Of a stretch of 7,046 bases of DNA, positions 1 through 6,386 are shown one piece after another; position 1 is the stretch's first letter, and every line of letters starts with the position of its first letter. A program made the translations under genes and the position numbers. The stretch is from the NCBI GenBank assembly GCA_030600135.1, contig JAUVMS010000173.1, positions 1 through 7,046 of the forward strand, read 5' to 3'. Origin of the DNA: Hyphomicrobiales bacterium (GTDB lineage: Bacteria; Pseudomonadota; Alphaproteobacteria; Rhizobiales; JAUVMS01). Below the pieces are notes generated by a model. That model did no database searches. It worked only from the letters and a program-made list of their open reading frames with translations, and was not told the DNA's origin.

Positions 1-47
1 CTGAACGGCCCAAAGATTTCACTTGTCCAAGTATCATCAATCGACAT
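1..47 (-). CDS. Possible 5' end of a divergent gene, cut by the window edge
   Basis: On the minus strand an ATG at 47-45 opens a frame that stays open to the left edge (15 codons, beginning M-S-I-D-D-T-W-T-S-E). A GGAG lies at 60-57, about nine bases before the ATG, which is an acceptable ribosome binding site. If real, this gene is divergent from ppk2 and shares its upstream region. The piece is far too short to name a product. The competing reading is the plus strand, where frame 1 is open from base 1 to a TGA at 52-54 and could be the tail of an upstream gene. The start codon with a Shine-Dalgarno-like sequence favours the minus-strand reading, but only weakly. Confidence 0.3.
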   Translation of the reverse strand, partial: MSIDDTWTSEIFGPF

Positions 48-76
48 GCGGTGAGTCTCCAGGACCTTGCTCGAAG

Positions 77-90
77 TTGTAATGCTACAA
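77..90. promoter_or_regulatory. Short palindrome upstream of ppk2, candidate operator
   Basis: The sequence TTGTA-ATGC-TACAA is a perfect 5-bp inverted repeat around a 4-base centre. It lies about 107 bases before the preferred ppk2 start and about 30 bases before the possible divergent start at 47. The right arm overlaps a TACAAT at 86-91 that resembles a sigma-70 -10 element, but I see no well-spaced -35 partner. Size and symmetry fit a dimeric repressor or activator site. No regulator family can be named, and a 10-base match of this kind can occur by chance. Confidence 0.25.
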
Positions 91-187
91 TCCTAGTTCG
101 ATTGCGGATATCATGACTGTACCAACTCTATAGTGATTCAACATTCTGGTCGCCATTGACGGCCCGCCGATTAAATGCGACTGGTAC

Positions 188-197
188 GGAGCGAGGG
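188..197 (+). promoter_or_regulatory. Ribosome binding site that decides the ppk2 start
   Basis: GGAG at 188-191 sits six bases before the ATG at 198, and GAGGG at 193-197 sits six bases before the ATG at 204. Both in-frame ATGs are therefore well served. The TTG at 156, the upstream limit of the open frame, has no purine-rich sequence in front of it. Confidence 0.55.
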
Positions 198-1076
198 ATG
201 GATATGGCAATGAATGTGAAAACCGAGAATGCGAATATTGATCCAGACGGTTTTTCAGCCAAAACCTCTGAGCCATCCACCGGCGACGCCAAGACGAACA
301 AAAAGCTCTCCAAGAAGCTCTATGAGTCCGAACTCGCCGATCTCCAGATCGAATTGGTCAAACTGCAGGAATGGATCAAGCACAAGGGCCTGAAAGTCGT
401 CGTCATCTTCGAGGGTCGTGACGCTGCCGGCAAGGGCGGTGTCATCAAGCGCATCACCGAAAGCCTCAACCCCCGCGTCTGCCGGGTCGTTGCACTCGGC
501 ACGCCGACCGATCGCGAAAAGAACCAATGGTATTTCCAGCGCTACGTGCCGCACCTGCCAACCGCCGGCGAAATGGTTCTCTTCGATCGCTCCTGGTACA
601 ACCGCGCCGGCGTCGAGCGCGTTATGGGGTTCTGCGCCGACGAGGAATACAATGAGTTCCTTCGCTCTTGTCCGGAATTCGAACGCATGCTGGTTCGCTC
701 CGGCATCATTTTAATCAAATACTGGTTTTCGGTGAGCGACGAGGAGCAGGAACGGCGCTTTCAAGGTCGCATTCTTGACCCGACCAAAAGATGGAAGCTA
801 TCGCCGATGGATCTCGAATCACGCAGGCGATGGGCTGAATATTCCAAGGCCAAAGACAACATGTTCGCCCATACCGACATTAAGCAGGCGCCATGGTACG
901 TCGTCCAAGCCGATGTCAAGAAACGAACTCGGCTCAACTGCATCAAACATCTCTTGAGCCTAATTCCTTATGAAGACCTCACGCCCGACCCCATTGAGTT
1001 GCCGCCGCGCCAAGAGGCACTCGGCTACGTTCGCCCACCCATAAGCGACCAGACTTTCGTTCCGGACGACTATTGA
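198..1076 (+). CDS. ppk2: Polyphosphate kinase 2 (PPK2), single-domain
   Basis: This cytosolic enzyme moves the terminal phosphate between inorganic polyphosphate and nucleoside diphosphates, usually making ATP or GTP at the expense of polyphosphate. Counting from the ATG at 198 (292 residues), the PPK2 P-loop fold is clear: Walker A GRDAAGKGG at about 73-81 preceded by a hydrophobic strand; Walker B with the family signature FDRSWYNRAGVERVMGF at about 129-145; and the basic lid segment GRILDPTKRWKLSPMD at about 190-205. The length and single kinase domain match the one-domain class I type found in alphaproteobacteria; the class is my judgement from overall resemblance. The first 30 or so residues are polar and poorly conserved. 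The frame stays open upstream to a TTG at 156, but the ribosome binding site supports 198 (or 204). The gene is convergent with uup and stands alone, with no ppk1 or phosphate-transport gene in view. Confidence 0.95.
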   Translation: MDMAMNVKTENANIDPDGFSAKTSEPSTGDAKTNKKLSKKLYESELADLQIELVKLQEWIKHKGLKVVVIFEGRDAAGKGGVIKRITESLNPRVCRVVALGTPTDREKNQWYFQRYVPHLPTAGEMVLFDRSWYNRAGVERVMGFCADEEYNEFLRSCPEFERMLVRSGIILIKYWFSVSDEEQERRFQGRILDPTKRWKLSPMDLESRRRWAEYSKAKDNMFAHTDIKQAPWYVVQADVKKRTRLNCIKHLLSLIPYEDLTPDPIELPPRQEALGYVRPPISDQTFVPDDY

Positions 1077-1102
1077 GTAGGCGCCACTCGGGAGTTGATT
1101 GA

Positions 1103-1125
1103 CGCATCGACATAGGGGCGATGCG
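1103..1125. terminator. Hairpin between convergent ppk2 and uup, possible terminator
   Basis: CGCATCG at 1103-1109 pairs perfectly with CGATGCG at 1119-1125 across a 9-base loop. It sits in the 79-base gap between the two stop codons, where a bidirectional terminator would be expected. No T-tract follows on either strand, so intrinsic termination is unproven; the hairpin could instead protect transcript ends. Confidence 0.3.
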
Positions 1126-1155
1126 CGAGGCGATCGGGTGCGGTTTCGGCGTCGT

Positions 1156-3021
1156 CTAGCCGCCTTCTAGCTCCTCACGCAATATTTCCAGTCTCAGCCA
1201 TTCCTCTTCGCTCGTCGCCATCTCGGCTCGCGCCTCGACCAGCGCATCTGCCGTCTCCTTGAAAGCCGCCAGATCGCGATCATAGAATTCCGGATCGGCC
1301 AATCGCCCCTTCAGATTGGCAATTTTACTCTCCAGTGCCTGCATCTGATCGGGCAACGTTTCGAGCGCATGCTTTTCCTTGAATGAAAGCTTGCGCTTGG
1401 GAGATGGTGTCGAGACTGGTCGAGAGACCGTTCGATCGCGCGCCGCCCTTTCGGCACCTGCGCCTCCCGCTCTTTTCCCGCCTTCATGCTGTTTACTCGG
1501 TTTCGTCGCGGCGGCGGCTCCGAGCGCCCTCTGCACCAACATATCGGAATACCCTCCGGCATATGACGTCCATGTTCCATTACCGTTGCTGGCGACGATC
1601 AACGTCGTCACGCGGTCGAGGAAATCTCGGTCATGGCTCACCAGCAGCACCGTCCCCGCATAGTCCGCCAGCAGCTCCTGCAACAAGTCGAGAGTTTCGA
1701 GATCGAGATCGTTTGTCGGCTCGTCGAGGACCAGAATGTTTGACGGCTTTGCAAAGGCGCGAGCCAACATGAGCCGACCACGCTCACCGCCCGACAGTGC
1801 CTCGATCGGCGTGCGCGCCTGCTCGGGCTCGAACAGAAAATCTTTCATGTAGCTGACGACATGGCGTTGCCTATCACCGACCATCACCATGTCTCTGCCA
1901 CCGCCCGTAAGCGCATCCTGGAGTATTTCCGTCGCCTGCAGGTTTTCCCGTTTCTGATCGAGCGACACCAACTCGAGCTTTGTGCCGTGCCTGATCTCGC
2001 CACTGTCCGGTGCCAACTCACCCGTCAGCAACTTGACCAGCGTCGTCTTGCCCGCACCGTTTGGCCCAACAATCCCAATTCTGTCCTGGCGCTGCACTTT
2101 CATGGAAAAATCGCGAACGATGGGCGCCTCCGCCCAAGCTTTCGAGATCCGCCGTGCCTCGATCACGAGTTTGCCGGATGCCTCCGCCTGAGCCGCAGCC
2201 ATGGTCACGGTTTCAGTGGCGCGACGGCTGCTCTCGGCCAAATTCTGGCGCTCAGCACGCAACTCGTGGAGGTTTGCCAATCGCTTTTGGTTGCGCTTGC
2301 GCCGTCCGGTCACGCCATGAACGAGCCAATGGTTCTCGCGGACAATCTTGCGATCGAGCTTGTGGCGATCGCGCTCTTCTTGCTCGAGCGTTTCGTCCCG
2401 CCACGCCTCGAAGCGCTCAAAGCCGTGCTCCATTGTCCGCGTTCGGCAGCGATCGATCCACACCGTTCGCCGCGACAGCGCCTCGAGAAATCGCCGGTCG
2501 TGGCTGATCAAAATCACCGCCGACTTGGTGCCCGACAGCTCACGCTCCATCCATTCGATTGCCGGCAGGTCCAGGTGGTTGGTCGGCTCGTCGAGCAACA
2601 AAATGTCTGGTTGCGGCGCGAGCGCGCGGGCAATGGCGGCACGACGGGCCTCACCACCAGATAGCTCAGCCGGCGTCTCCATCCCCGTCAGGCCGAGCTC
2701 GTTGAGCAGATACCCCACACGATACGGTTCCTCGTCTGAACCGAGGCCCGTTGCCGCGTAGGCCTGAACACTGTTGAAATCCGAGAGATCGGGCTCCTGC
2801 TCGAGATACTGTACCGTTGTACCAGGCTGTAGAAAGCGTTCACCCTTGTCGGGTTCAATCAGACCGGCGGCAATCTTGAGCAATGTCGACTTGCCCGAAC
2901 CGTTCCGTCCGACCACGCACAGCCGATCGCGCTCAAATACGCTCAATTCGGCGCCCTCGAGCAGCGAGGTACCTCCAAACGACAAATGGATATCTTGAAG
3001 TGCAAGGAGTGGGGGCGCCAT
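1156..3021 (-). CDS. uup: ABC-F ATPase Uup (duplicated ATP-binding cassettes, C-terminal coiled coil)
   Basis: Uup is a soluble ABC-F protein with no membrane domain. Family members act on the ribosome, and E. coli Uup is also linked to processing of branched DNA intermediates and suppression of transposon precise excision. Counting from the ATG at 3021 (621 residues), cassette 1 has Walker A GRNGSGKST at 38-46, signature LSGGE at 120-124, Walker B ILLLDEPTNHLDL and the ISHDRRF switch. The linker at about 210-265 is charged and helical, as in ABC-F proteins. Cassette 2 has GPNGAGKTT at 319-327, LSGGE at 409-413, and VLDEPTNDLDLETLDLL at about 431-447; NDLDLETL is typical of Uup. A low-complexity Ala/Gly/Arg/Ser stretch (about 500-545) leads to a C-terminal coiled coil (about 550-618), the DNA-binding part in E. 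coli. All catalytic motifs look intact. A GTG at 3030 is an in-frame alternative start, but the MAPPLL opening at 3021 looks more like the family. Neither start has a strong Shine-Dalgarno sequence. Confidence 0.93.
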   Translation of the reverse strand: MAPPLLALQDIHLSFGGTSLLEGAELSVFERDRLCVVGRNGSGKSTLLKIAAGLIEPDKGERFLQPGTTVQYLEQEPDLSDFNSVQAYAATGLGSDEEPYRVGYLLNELGLTGMETPAELSGGEARRAAIARALAPQPDILLLDEPTNHLDLPAIEWMERELSGTKSAVILISHDRRFLEALSRRTVWIDRCRTRTMEHGFERFEAWRDETLEQEERDRHKLDRKIVRENHWLVHGVTGRRKRNQKRLANLHELRAERQNLAESSRRATETVTMAAAQAEASGKLVIEARRISKAWAEAPIVRDFSMKVQRQDRIGIVGPNGAGKTTLVKLLTGELAPDSGEIRHGTKLELVSLDQKRENLQATEILQDALTGGGRDMVMVGDRQRHVVSYMKDFLFEPEQARTPIEALSGGERGRLMLARAFAKPSNILVLDEPTNDLDLETLDLLQELLADYAGTVLLVSHDRDFLDRVTTLIVASNGNGTWTSYAGGYSDMLVQRALGAAAATKPSKQHEGGKRAGGAGAERAARDRTVSRPVSTPSPKRKLSFKEKHALETLPDQMQALESKIANLKGRLADPEFYDRDLAAFKETADALVEARAEMATSEEEWLRLEILREELEGG

Positions 3022-3030
3022 GTCATGCAC

Positions 3031-3204
3031 TTAGCGTTAGGGCACATGGCACGCAAGGCACAAACCACGGTAATTGCGGATAGAAGCCATGGCGTGTCGC
3101 CCGACTGCGGCAGGCTCGCAATTTCACCGCCAAGCACACGAATCATGACGCTGGCGCTCGCCAGGCGCCTAATGGCCGTTATCTTCTGGTATTGCGGCCT
3201 CGCC
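3031..3204. other. Gap between the TPR gene and uup; no gene seen
   Basis: These 174 bases separate two minus-strand genes. The only notable structure is CTGGC-GCTC-GCCAG at about 3152-3165, a 5-bp stem with a 4-base loop. It could sit at the end of the TPR transcript, but no T-tract follows on the minus strand. The minus-strand frame from an ATG at 3146 runs out of frame into uup and looks like a shadow. I could not find a well-spaced promoter for uup. The gap size suggests uup has its own promoter, but this is inference. Confidence 0.4.
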
Positions 3205-4911
3205 CTAGTTAAAGAGCAATTCGAACAGTGACTTCTTGCGCCGGCGTTTCCTCACCCGTCGGCGCTCGACGGGCCGTCTCTTGTAGCCCCAATAGCCCTG
3301 CCCCCCGAAAGGCGAACCGGCGACATTTGGCGACGACCGTCGACGAGGTTTGCGCAACCGATATTCGGTCGTGATGCCGTCCGCACCGCTCACCACAAGC
3401 CGACCCTCTTGCCATGCCCAACCCGAAAGGCGCTTTCCAATGCGGTAGGGTTCAAGCGCTACGACACGCCGCCGATTGATATCAACAATCGCCGCATACT
3501 CGACGATTTCCGTTTTGCTCGCGCCCTTCAACTTGCCCGCGTAGTACCGCAGAATGCCGATGCCTCTGTAGAGATTGTTTTTCATCTCCCATTCGAGCAG
3601 CCTAGGTTTGCTGCCGCCATAGGTCTCGAGCGGGACTTCGATCCTGCGAAATTGGTGGCTGCGCGCGACGTAGCGCCCGTCGCCGTATCGCAGAATAGAC
3701 CAATCTCCGAACTCGGACGTGCCGATCGTGGTTGGTGCCGGGCGCACTTCACCCGTTAGCCGCTCTAACGCCTCCCACGCCTCCTGATTGCGGGGTGCGA
3801 GAGACACCACCTTGCGATAGTCCAGTGCTGCCTTGTCATTACGCCCGTTGGCCTCGTGATCACGCGCGCGAACTCCGAGCGCACGTGTATTTGCCGCGTT
3901 GAGCTTGAGCGCCCGCGTCACATCCGGCAGCGCAGAAATCCGATCTCCGTTTGCCTCGAATGCCCACGCGCGATTGGCATACGTGGTGGCTGAACGATGA
4001 TCGAGATCGAGTGCGCGACCAAGATTCTCGAATGCCGGCTCGAAGGCTTGAAGCATCGCGAGCACCAAACCTCGTTCGCTGTAGGCCGGCGCAAGACTGG
4101 GGTTGAGTTCGATCGCCCGATCAAGGTCCTTCAACGCAGACTTGAAACGCCTCTTACGGCGAAAAGCCTGGGCCCGCGTCAAATACATCTGAGCATCATC
4201 AGACTTGAACGAGATAGCACGCGTCATGTCGCCTATCGCCTGGTCATAGCGCGACAAGGCCAAATAGACCCGCGCCCGGCTGCGATACCCGGCAGCATAT
4301 TTGGTGTCGAGCGATAGGGTCCGCGTAAAGTCGCGCAGCGCCGCATGTGGCCGCGACAACGACAGATGCGCCAGGCCGCGCCCATTGTGAGGCACGGGCG
4401 AGGAGGGCGCGAGCCGGATGGCGTCGGTGAAATCCTGAACCGCCTCATTGTGTTCGTTGAGGCGGACATGGGCCATCGCCCGATTGTTGTAGGCCGCGCT
4501 GTACTTTGGCGCCAGCAGGATCGCGCGATCGAAGTCCCTGATCGCCTCCTTGAGCATGCCAATGCCCAGGAGAACGTTGCCACGATTGTTGTATATTGCG
4601 GCATACTCAGGATAGAGCGAAACTGCGGCGTTGAAATCTTCGATCGCCTCCGGCGCCTTGCGCAGCCGCCACTGGGCGACGCCACGATCGTTAAGGATCG
4701 TCGCCTTGCGCTCGTTGGCAAGGTCCGGCTCACTCAAAGCCTCGGTATAAAGCGCAATTGACCGCTCGAAATTGCCACGAACCAGCTCTGCTCCGGCGTC
4801 GCGGATCTTGCTTGCAACCTCCTTTTGTTTTGCCCAGGCGGGCACGCTCGCTAGTCCAACGAGCGCAACCAGCAGACCGGTCAAAACGATTGCAAACAGT
4901 CGGTTAACCAT
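3205..4911 (-). CDS. Exported tetratricopeptide-repeat protein with a C-terminal domain and a basic tail
   Basis: Counting from the ATG at 4911 (568 residues), the protein opens with a signal peptide: MVNR, a hydrophobic core to about residue 23, and a VPAWA cleavage site after about residue 27. About ten tetratricopeptide repeats follow (about 35-380). They are very regular: the NNRG/NNRA/NGRG/SERG/ANRA signature recurs every 34 residues between about 108 and 315. Such repeats form a superhelical scaffold that binds proteins, which suggests a periplasmic adaptor role; no partner can be named. Residues about 395-520 form a separate domain I do not recognise, rich in Trp, Tyr and Arg (WSILRYGDGRYVARS, WEMKNNLYRGIGILRYY). 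The tail (about 520-568) passes through a Gly/Tyr/Trp stretch to a segment with 13 Lys/Arg in 17 residues, then ends SLFELLFN. An ATG at 4941 would add ten residues. I prefer 4911 because GTGAGA lies upstream and it gives a cleaner signal peptide. Confidence 0.85.
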   Translation of the reverse strand: MVNRLFAIVLTGLLVALVGLASVPAWAKQKEVASKIRDAGAELVRGNFERSIALYTEALSEPDLANERKATILNDRGVAQWRLRKAPEAIEDFNAAVSLYPEYAAIYNNRGNVLLGIGMLKEAIRDFDRAILLAPKYSAAYNNRAMAHVRLNEHNEAVQDFTDAIRLAPSSPVPHNGRGLAHLSLSRPHAALRDFTRTLSLDTKYAAGYRSRARVYLALSRYDQAIGDMTRAISFKSDDAQMYLTRAQAFRRKRRFKSALKDLDRAIELNPSLAPAYSERGLVLAMLQAFEPAFENLGRALDLDHRSATTYANRAWAFEANGDRISALPDVTRALKLNAANTRALGVRARDHEANGRNDKAALDYRKVVSLAPRNQEAWEALERLTGEVRPAPTTIGTSEFGDWSILRYGDGRYVARSHQFRRIEVPLETYGGSKPRLLEWEMKNNLYRGIGILRYYAGKLKGASKTEIVEYAAIVDINRRRVVALEPYRIGKRLSGWAWQEGRLVVSGADGITTEYRLRKPRRRSSPNVAGSPFGGQGYWGYKRRPVERRRVRKRRRKKSLFELLFN

Positions 4912-5072
4912 CAAACATCTCACTACAGCGGCTCTCACCATACCATGCCAAATGGCGACGAGGCACCCGGTTGTATCGGCGAATCGAACGAGCCATTAAG
5001 CCGACAAAGTATGATGATTTTCACACTGCCTCGCTTTGGCAAGTTGATATTTTGGGTCTTCGGCTCTGTCCC
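4912..5072. promoter_or_regulatory. Shared upstream region of the divergent TPR and GH3 genes
   Basis: These roughly 160 bases lie between two outward-facing genes and should hold both promoters. A TTGGCA at 5036-5041 and an AT-rich TTGATATTTT at 5044-5053 are the most promoter-like pieces, but they are not spaced as a -35/-10 pair. I therefore call no specific promoter. The GH3 frame is open back to a TTG at 4971 and the TPR frame back to an ATG at 4941, so the true non-coding part could be as short as about 30 bases. Confidence 0.35.
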
Positions 5073-6344
5073 ATGAAAAAATCATACCAACTCGGTGCCG
5101 TGACGCGGGCGAATGATTGCGCCCACGCCAGACGTGTTTTCCCAATTGTAATAGGCATTTGGCTGGTTCTTCTAACATCAGGAGTGAACGCCGCGAGCCC
5201 TGAACAGCCCAAAGTCCCAAGCAATGAGGCTTTCGCCTCGTCACGCCAAACCGGTGATGCATCTGTCGGACCATCAAGCGTTGGTCTCGCGGCAGGTCAG
5301 CCCACACTCGACCAAATGATTGGCCAAATGTTGATGTTCGGCTTTCGCGGCCTGACGCCCGAAGCCCCCAATCTGGTCCGCGTTAGAGACCAGCTTCGCA
5401 ATGGAACCATTGGCGGCGTCATCATCATGTCGCGAAACGTCAGCTCCAGCGAGAGGCTCAAACGGCTCATCGCGTCCATCCACGCCGCTGGCGCCCCCAT
5501 CACCCCCTTCGTTGCCGTCGATCAGGAAGGCGGCCGCATTCAGCGCCTGAGCCCGCAAAAAGGCTTTCGAAACTTCCCTTCAGCTGTCGAAATCGCAGCA
5601 AGTAGCGACCCCAAGGACGCACGTCGAATCTATCGTGAACTCGCAACAGAGCTGGCCGACCATGGCATCAACCTCAATCTCGGCCCCGTCCTCGATCTTG
5701 CAACCAACAGCGCCAGCCCAATTATTGCCGGTCTCGACCGCAGCTATGGGACAGACCCAACCACCGTCACGAGATTTGCCCGCGCCTTTGTCGACGGCCA
5801 TCGCGACGTTGGTCTGTTGACCGCCGCAAAGCACTTTCCAGGACACGGCTCGAGCGCTGTGGACAGCCACCAAGAACTCGTCGACATGTCGACCAGCTGG
5901 ACGAAGACGGAACTCGTCCCTTATGCCGCGCTCGCCCAAGACGACCAGCTCGATATTGTGATGGTCGGCCATCTGTATCATCCAGAAGTTGCGGGCGATG
6001 TGCCGATCCCGGCAACATTGTCGAAACAGGCTATCGACGGCTTACTGCGCCGCGAGTTGGGTTTCAAGGGCGTGGTGATCACCGACGACATGGAAATGGG
6101 TGCTATCCGTCACCACTACGGCTTGCGTGACAGTATCGTTCGTGCCGTCAATGCCGGTGCCGATATCTTGCTGTTCACCAACATAATCAAGAATGATCCA
6201 AGCATGCCAGAGCGCGTCCAAAGCATTGTCCAATCGGCTGTGAAGGAGGGCACGATATCGCGAGAACGGATCCGCGCATCCTATGAGCGCATCATGAAAC
6301 TGAAGGCGCAACTCGAGCCCACGCCCAAGTTCTCACGGAAGTGA
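5073..6344 (+). CDS. Glycoside hydrolase family 3, NagZ-type beta-N-acetylhexosaminidase with signal peptide
   Basis: NagZ-type enzymes remove N-acetylglucosamine from muropeptides or other beta-GlcNAc substrates. Counting from the ATG at 5073 (423 residues), GH3 hallmarks are in order: VDQEGGRIQRL at about 149-159; KHFPGHG at 253-259; the DSH dyad at 264-266, whose His is the usual NagZ acid/base; and VVITDDMEMGA at about 334-344, whose first Asp (338) is the expected nucleophile. All look intact. The N-terminus has a basic region (HARR), a hydrophobic core FPIVIGIWLVLLTSG and a VNA site near residue 40. It looks like a Sec signal peptide with a long n-region, and no lipobox Cys is visible. 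Classical Gram-negative NagZ is cytosolic, so this looks like an exported paralogue; I withhold the symbol for that reason. The frame is open upstream to a TTG at 4971, but MKK at 5073 gives the sensible signal peptide. No strong Shine-Dalgarno sequence is seen. The gene is divergent from the TPR gene and convergent with the ligase-like gene. Confidence 0.9.
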   Translation: MKKSYQLGAVTRANDCAHARRVFPIVIGIWLVLLTSGVNAASPEQPKVPSNEAFASSRQTGDASVGPSSVGLAAGQPTLDQMIGQMLMFGFRGLTPEAPNLVRVRDQLRNGTIGGVIIMSRNVSSSERLKRLIASIHAAGAPITPFVAVDQEGGRIQRLSPQKGFRNFPSAVEIAASSDPKDARRIYRELATELADHGINLNLGPVLDLATNSASPIIAGLDRSYGTDPTTVTRFARAFVDGHRDVGLLTAAKHFPGHGSSAVDSHQELVDMSTSWTKTELVPYAALAQDDQLDIVMVGHLYHPEVAGDVPIPATLSKQAIDGLLRRELGFKGVVITDDMEMGAIRHHYGLRDSIVRAVNAGADILLFTNIIKNDPSMPERVQSIVQSAVKEGTISRERIRASYERIMKLKAQLEPTPKFSRK

Positions 6345-6370
6345 CGCCCATTGGTGATCGGCACCGGGCG
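6345..6370. terminator. Bulged hairpin directly after the GH3 stop codon
   Basis: CGCCC at 6345-6349 pairs with GGGCG at 6366-6370, and GGTG at 6353-6356 pairs with CACC at 6362-6365. That gives nine base pairs with a 3-base bulge and a 5-base loop. It lies in the 42-base gap between two convergent stops, where a terminator is plausible. No T-run follows on the plus strand (AACAAAAG), and on the minus strand the T-rich stretch precedes rather than follows the stem, so support is weak. Confidence 0.3.
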
Positions 6371-6386
6371 AACAAAAGAACCACAG

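Noticed and set aside
1861..2664. Long plus-strand open frame of 267 codons opposite uup
   Set aside because: It lies wholly antisense to a strongly supported ABC-F gene, has no recognisable domain and is rich in Arg, Leu, Pro and His, as expected from the reverse strand of GC-rich coding DNA.
2943..3146. Small minus-strand frame in the uup upstream gap
   Set aside because: It overlaps the uup start out of frame, shows no ribosome binding site that I can see and no recognisable motif.
3152..3165. CTGGC-GCTC-GCCAG stem as a terminator of the TPR gene
   Set aside because: The stem is only 5 bp and has no T-tract on the minus strand; mentioned in the gap entry but not called as a terminator.
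4233..4733. Minus-strand open frame of 166 codons within the TPR gene
   Set aside because: It is a different frame of the TPR gene with a skewed Arg/Ser/Pro/Thr composition. The 34-residue periodicity belongs to the main frame.
4971..5072. N-terminal extension of the GH3 enzyme to a TTG at 4971
   Set aside because: It would add 34 residues before the signal peptide, which would spoil export, and no ribosome binding site precedes the TTG.
5199..5214. Resemblance between CTGAACAGCCCAAAG near 5200 and CTGAACGGCCCAAAG at the first base of the window
   Set aside because: It is a single 15-base near-match, one copy inside a clear coding region, with no other repeat features; best explained by chance.
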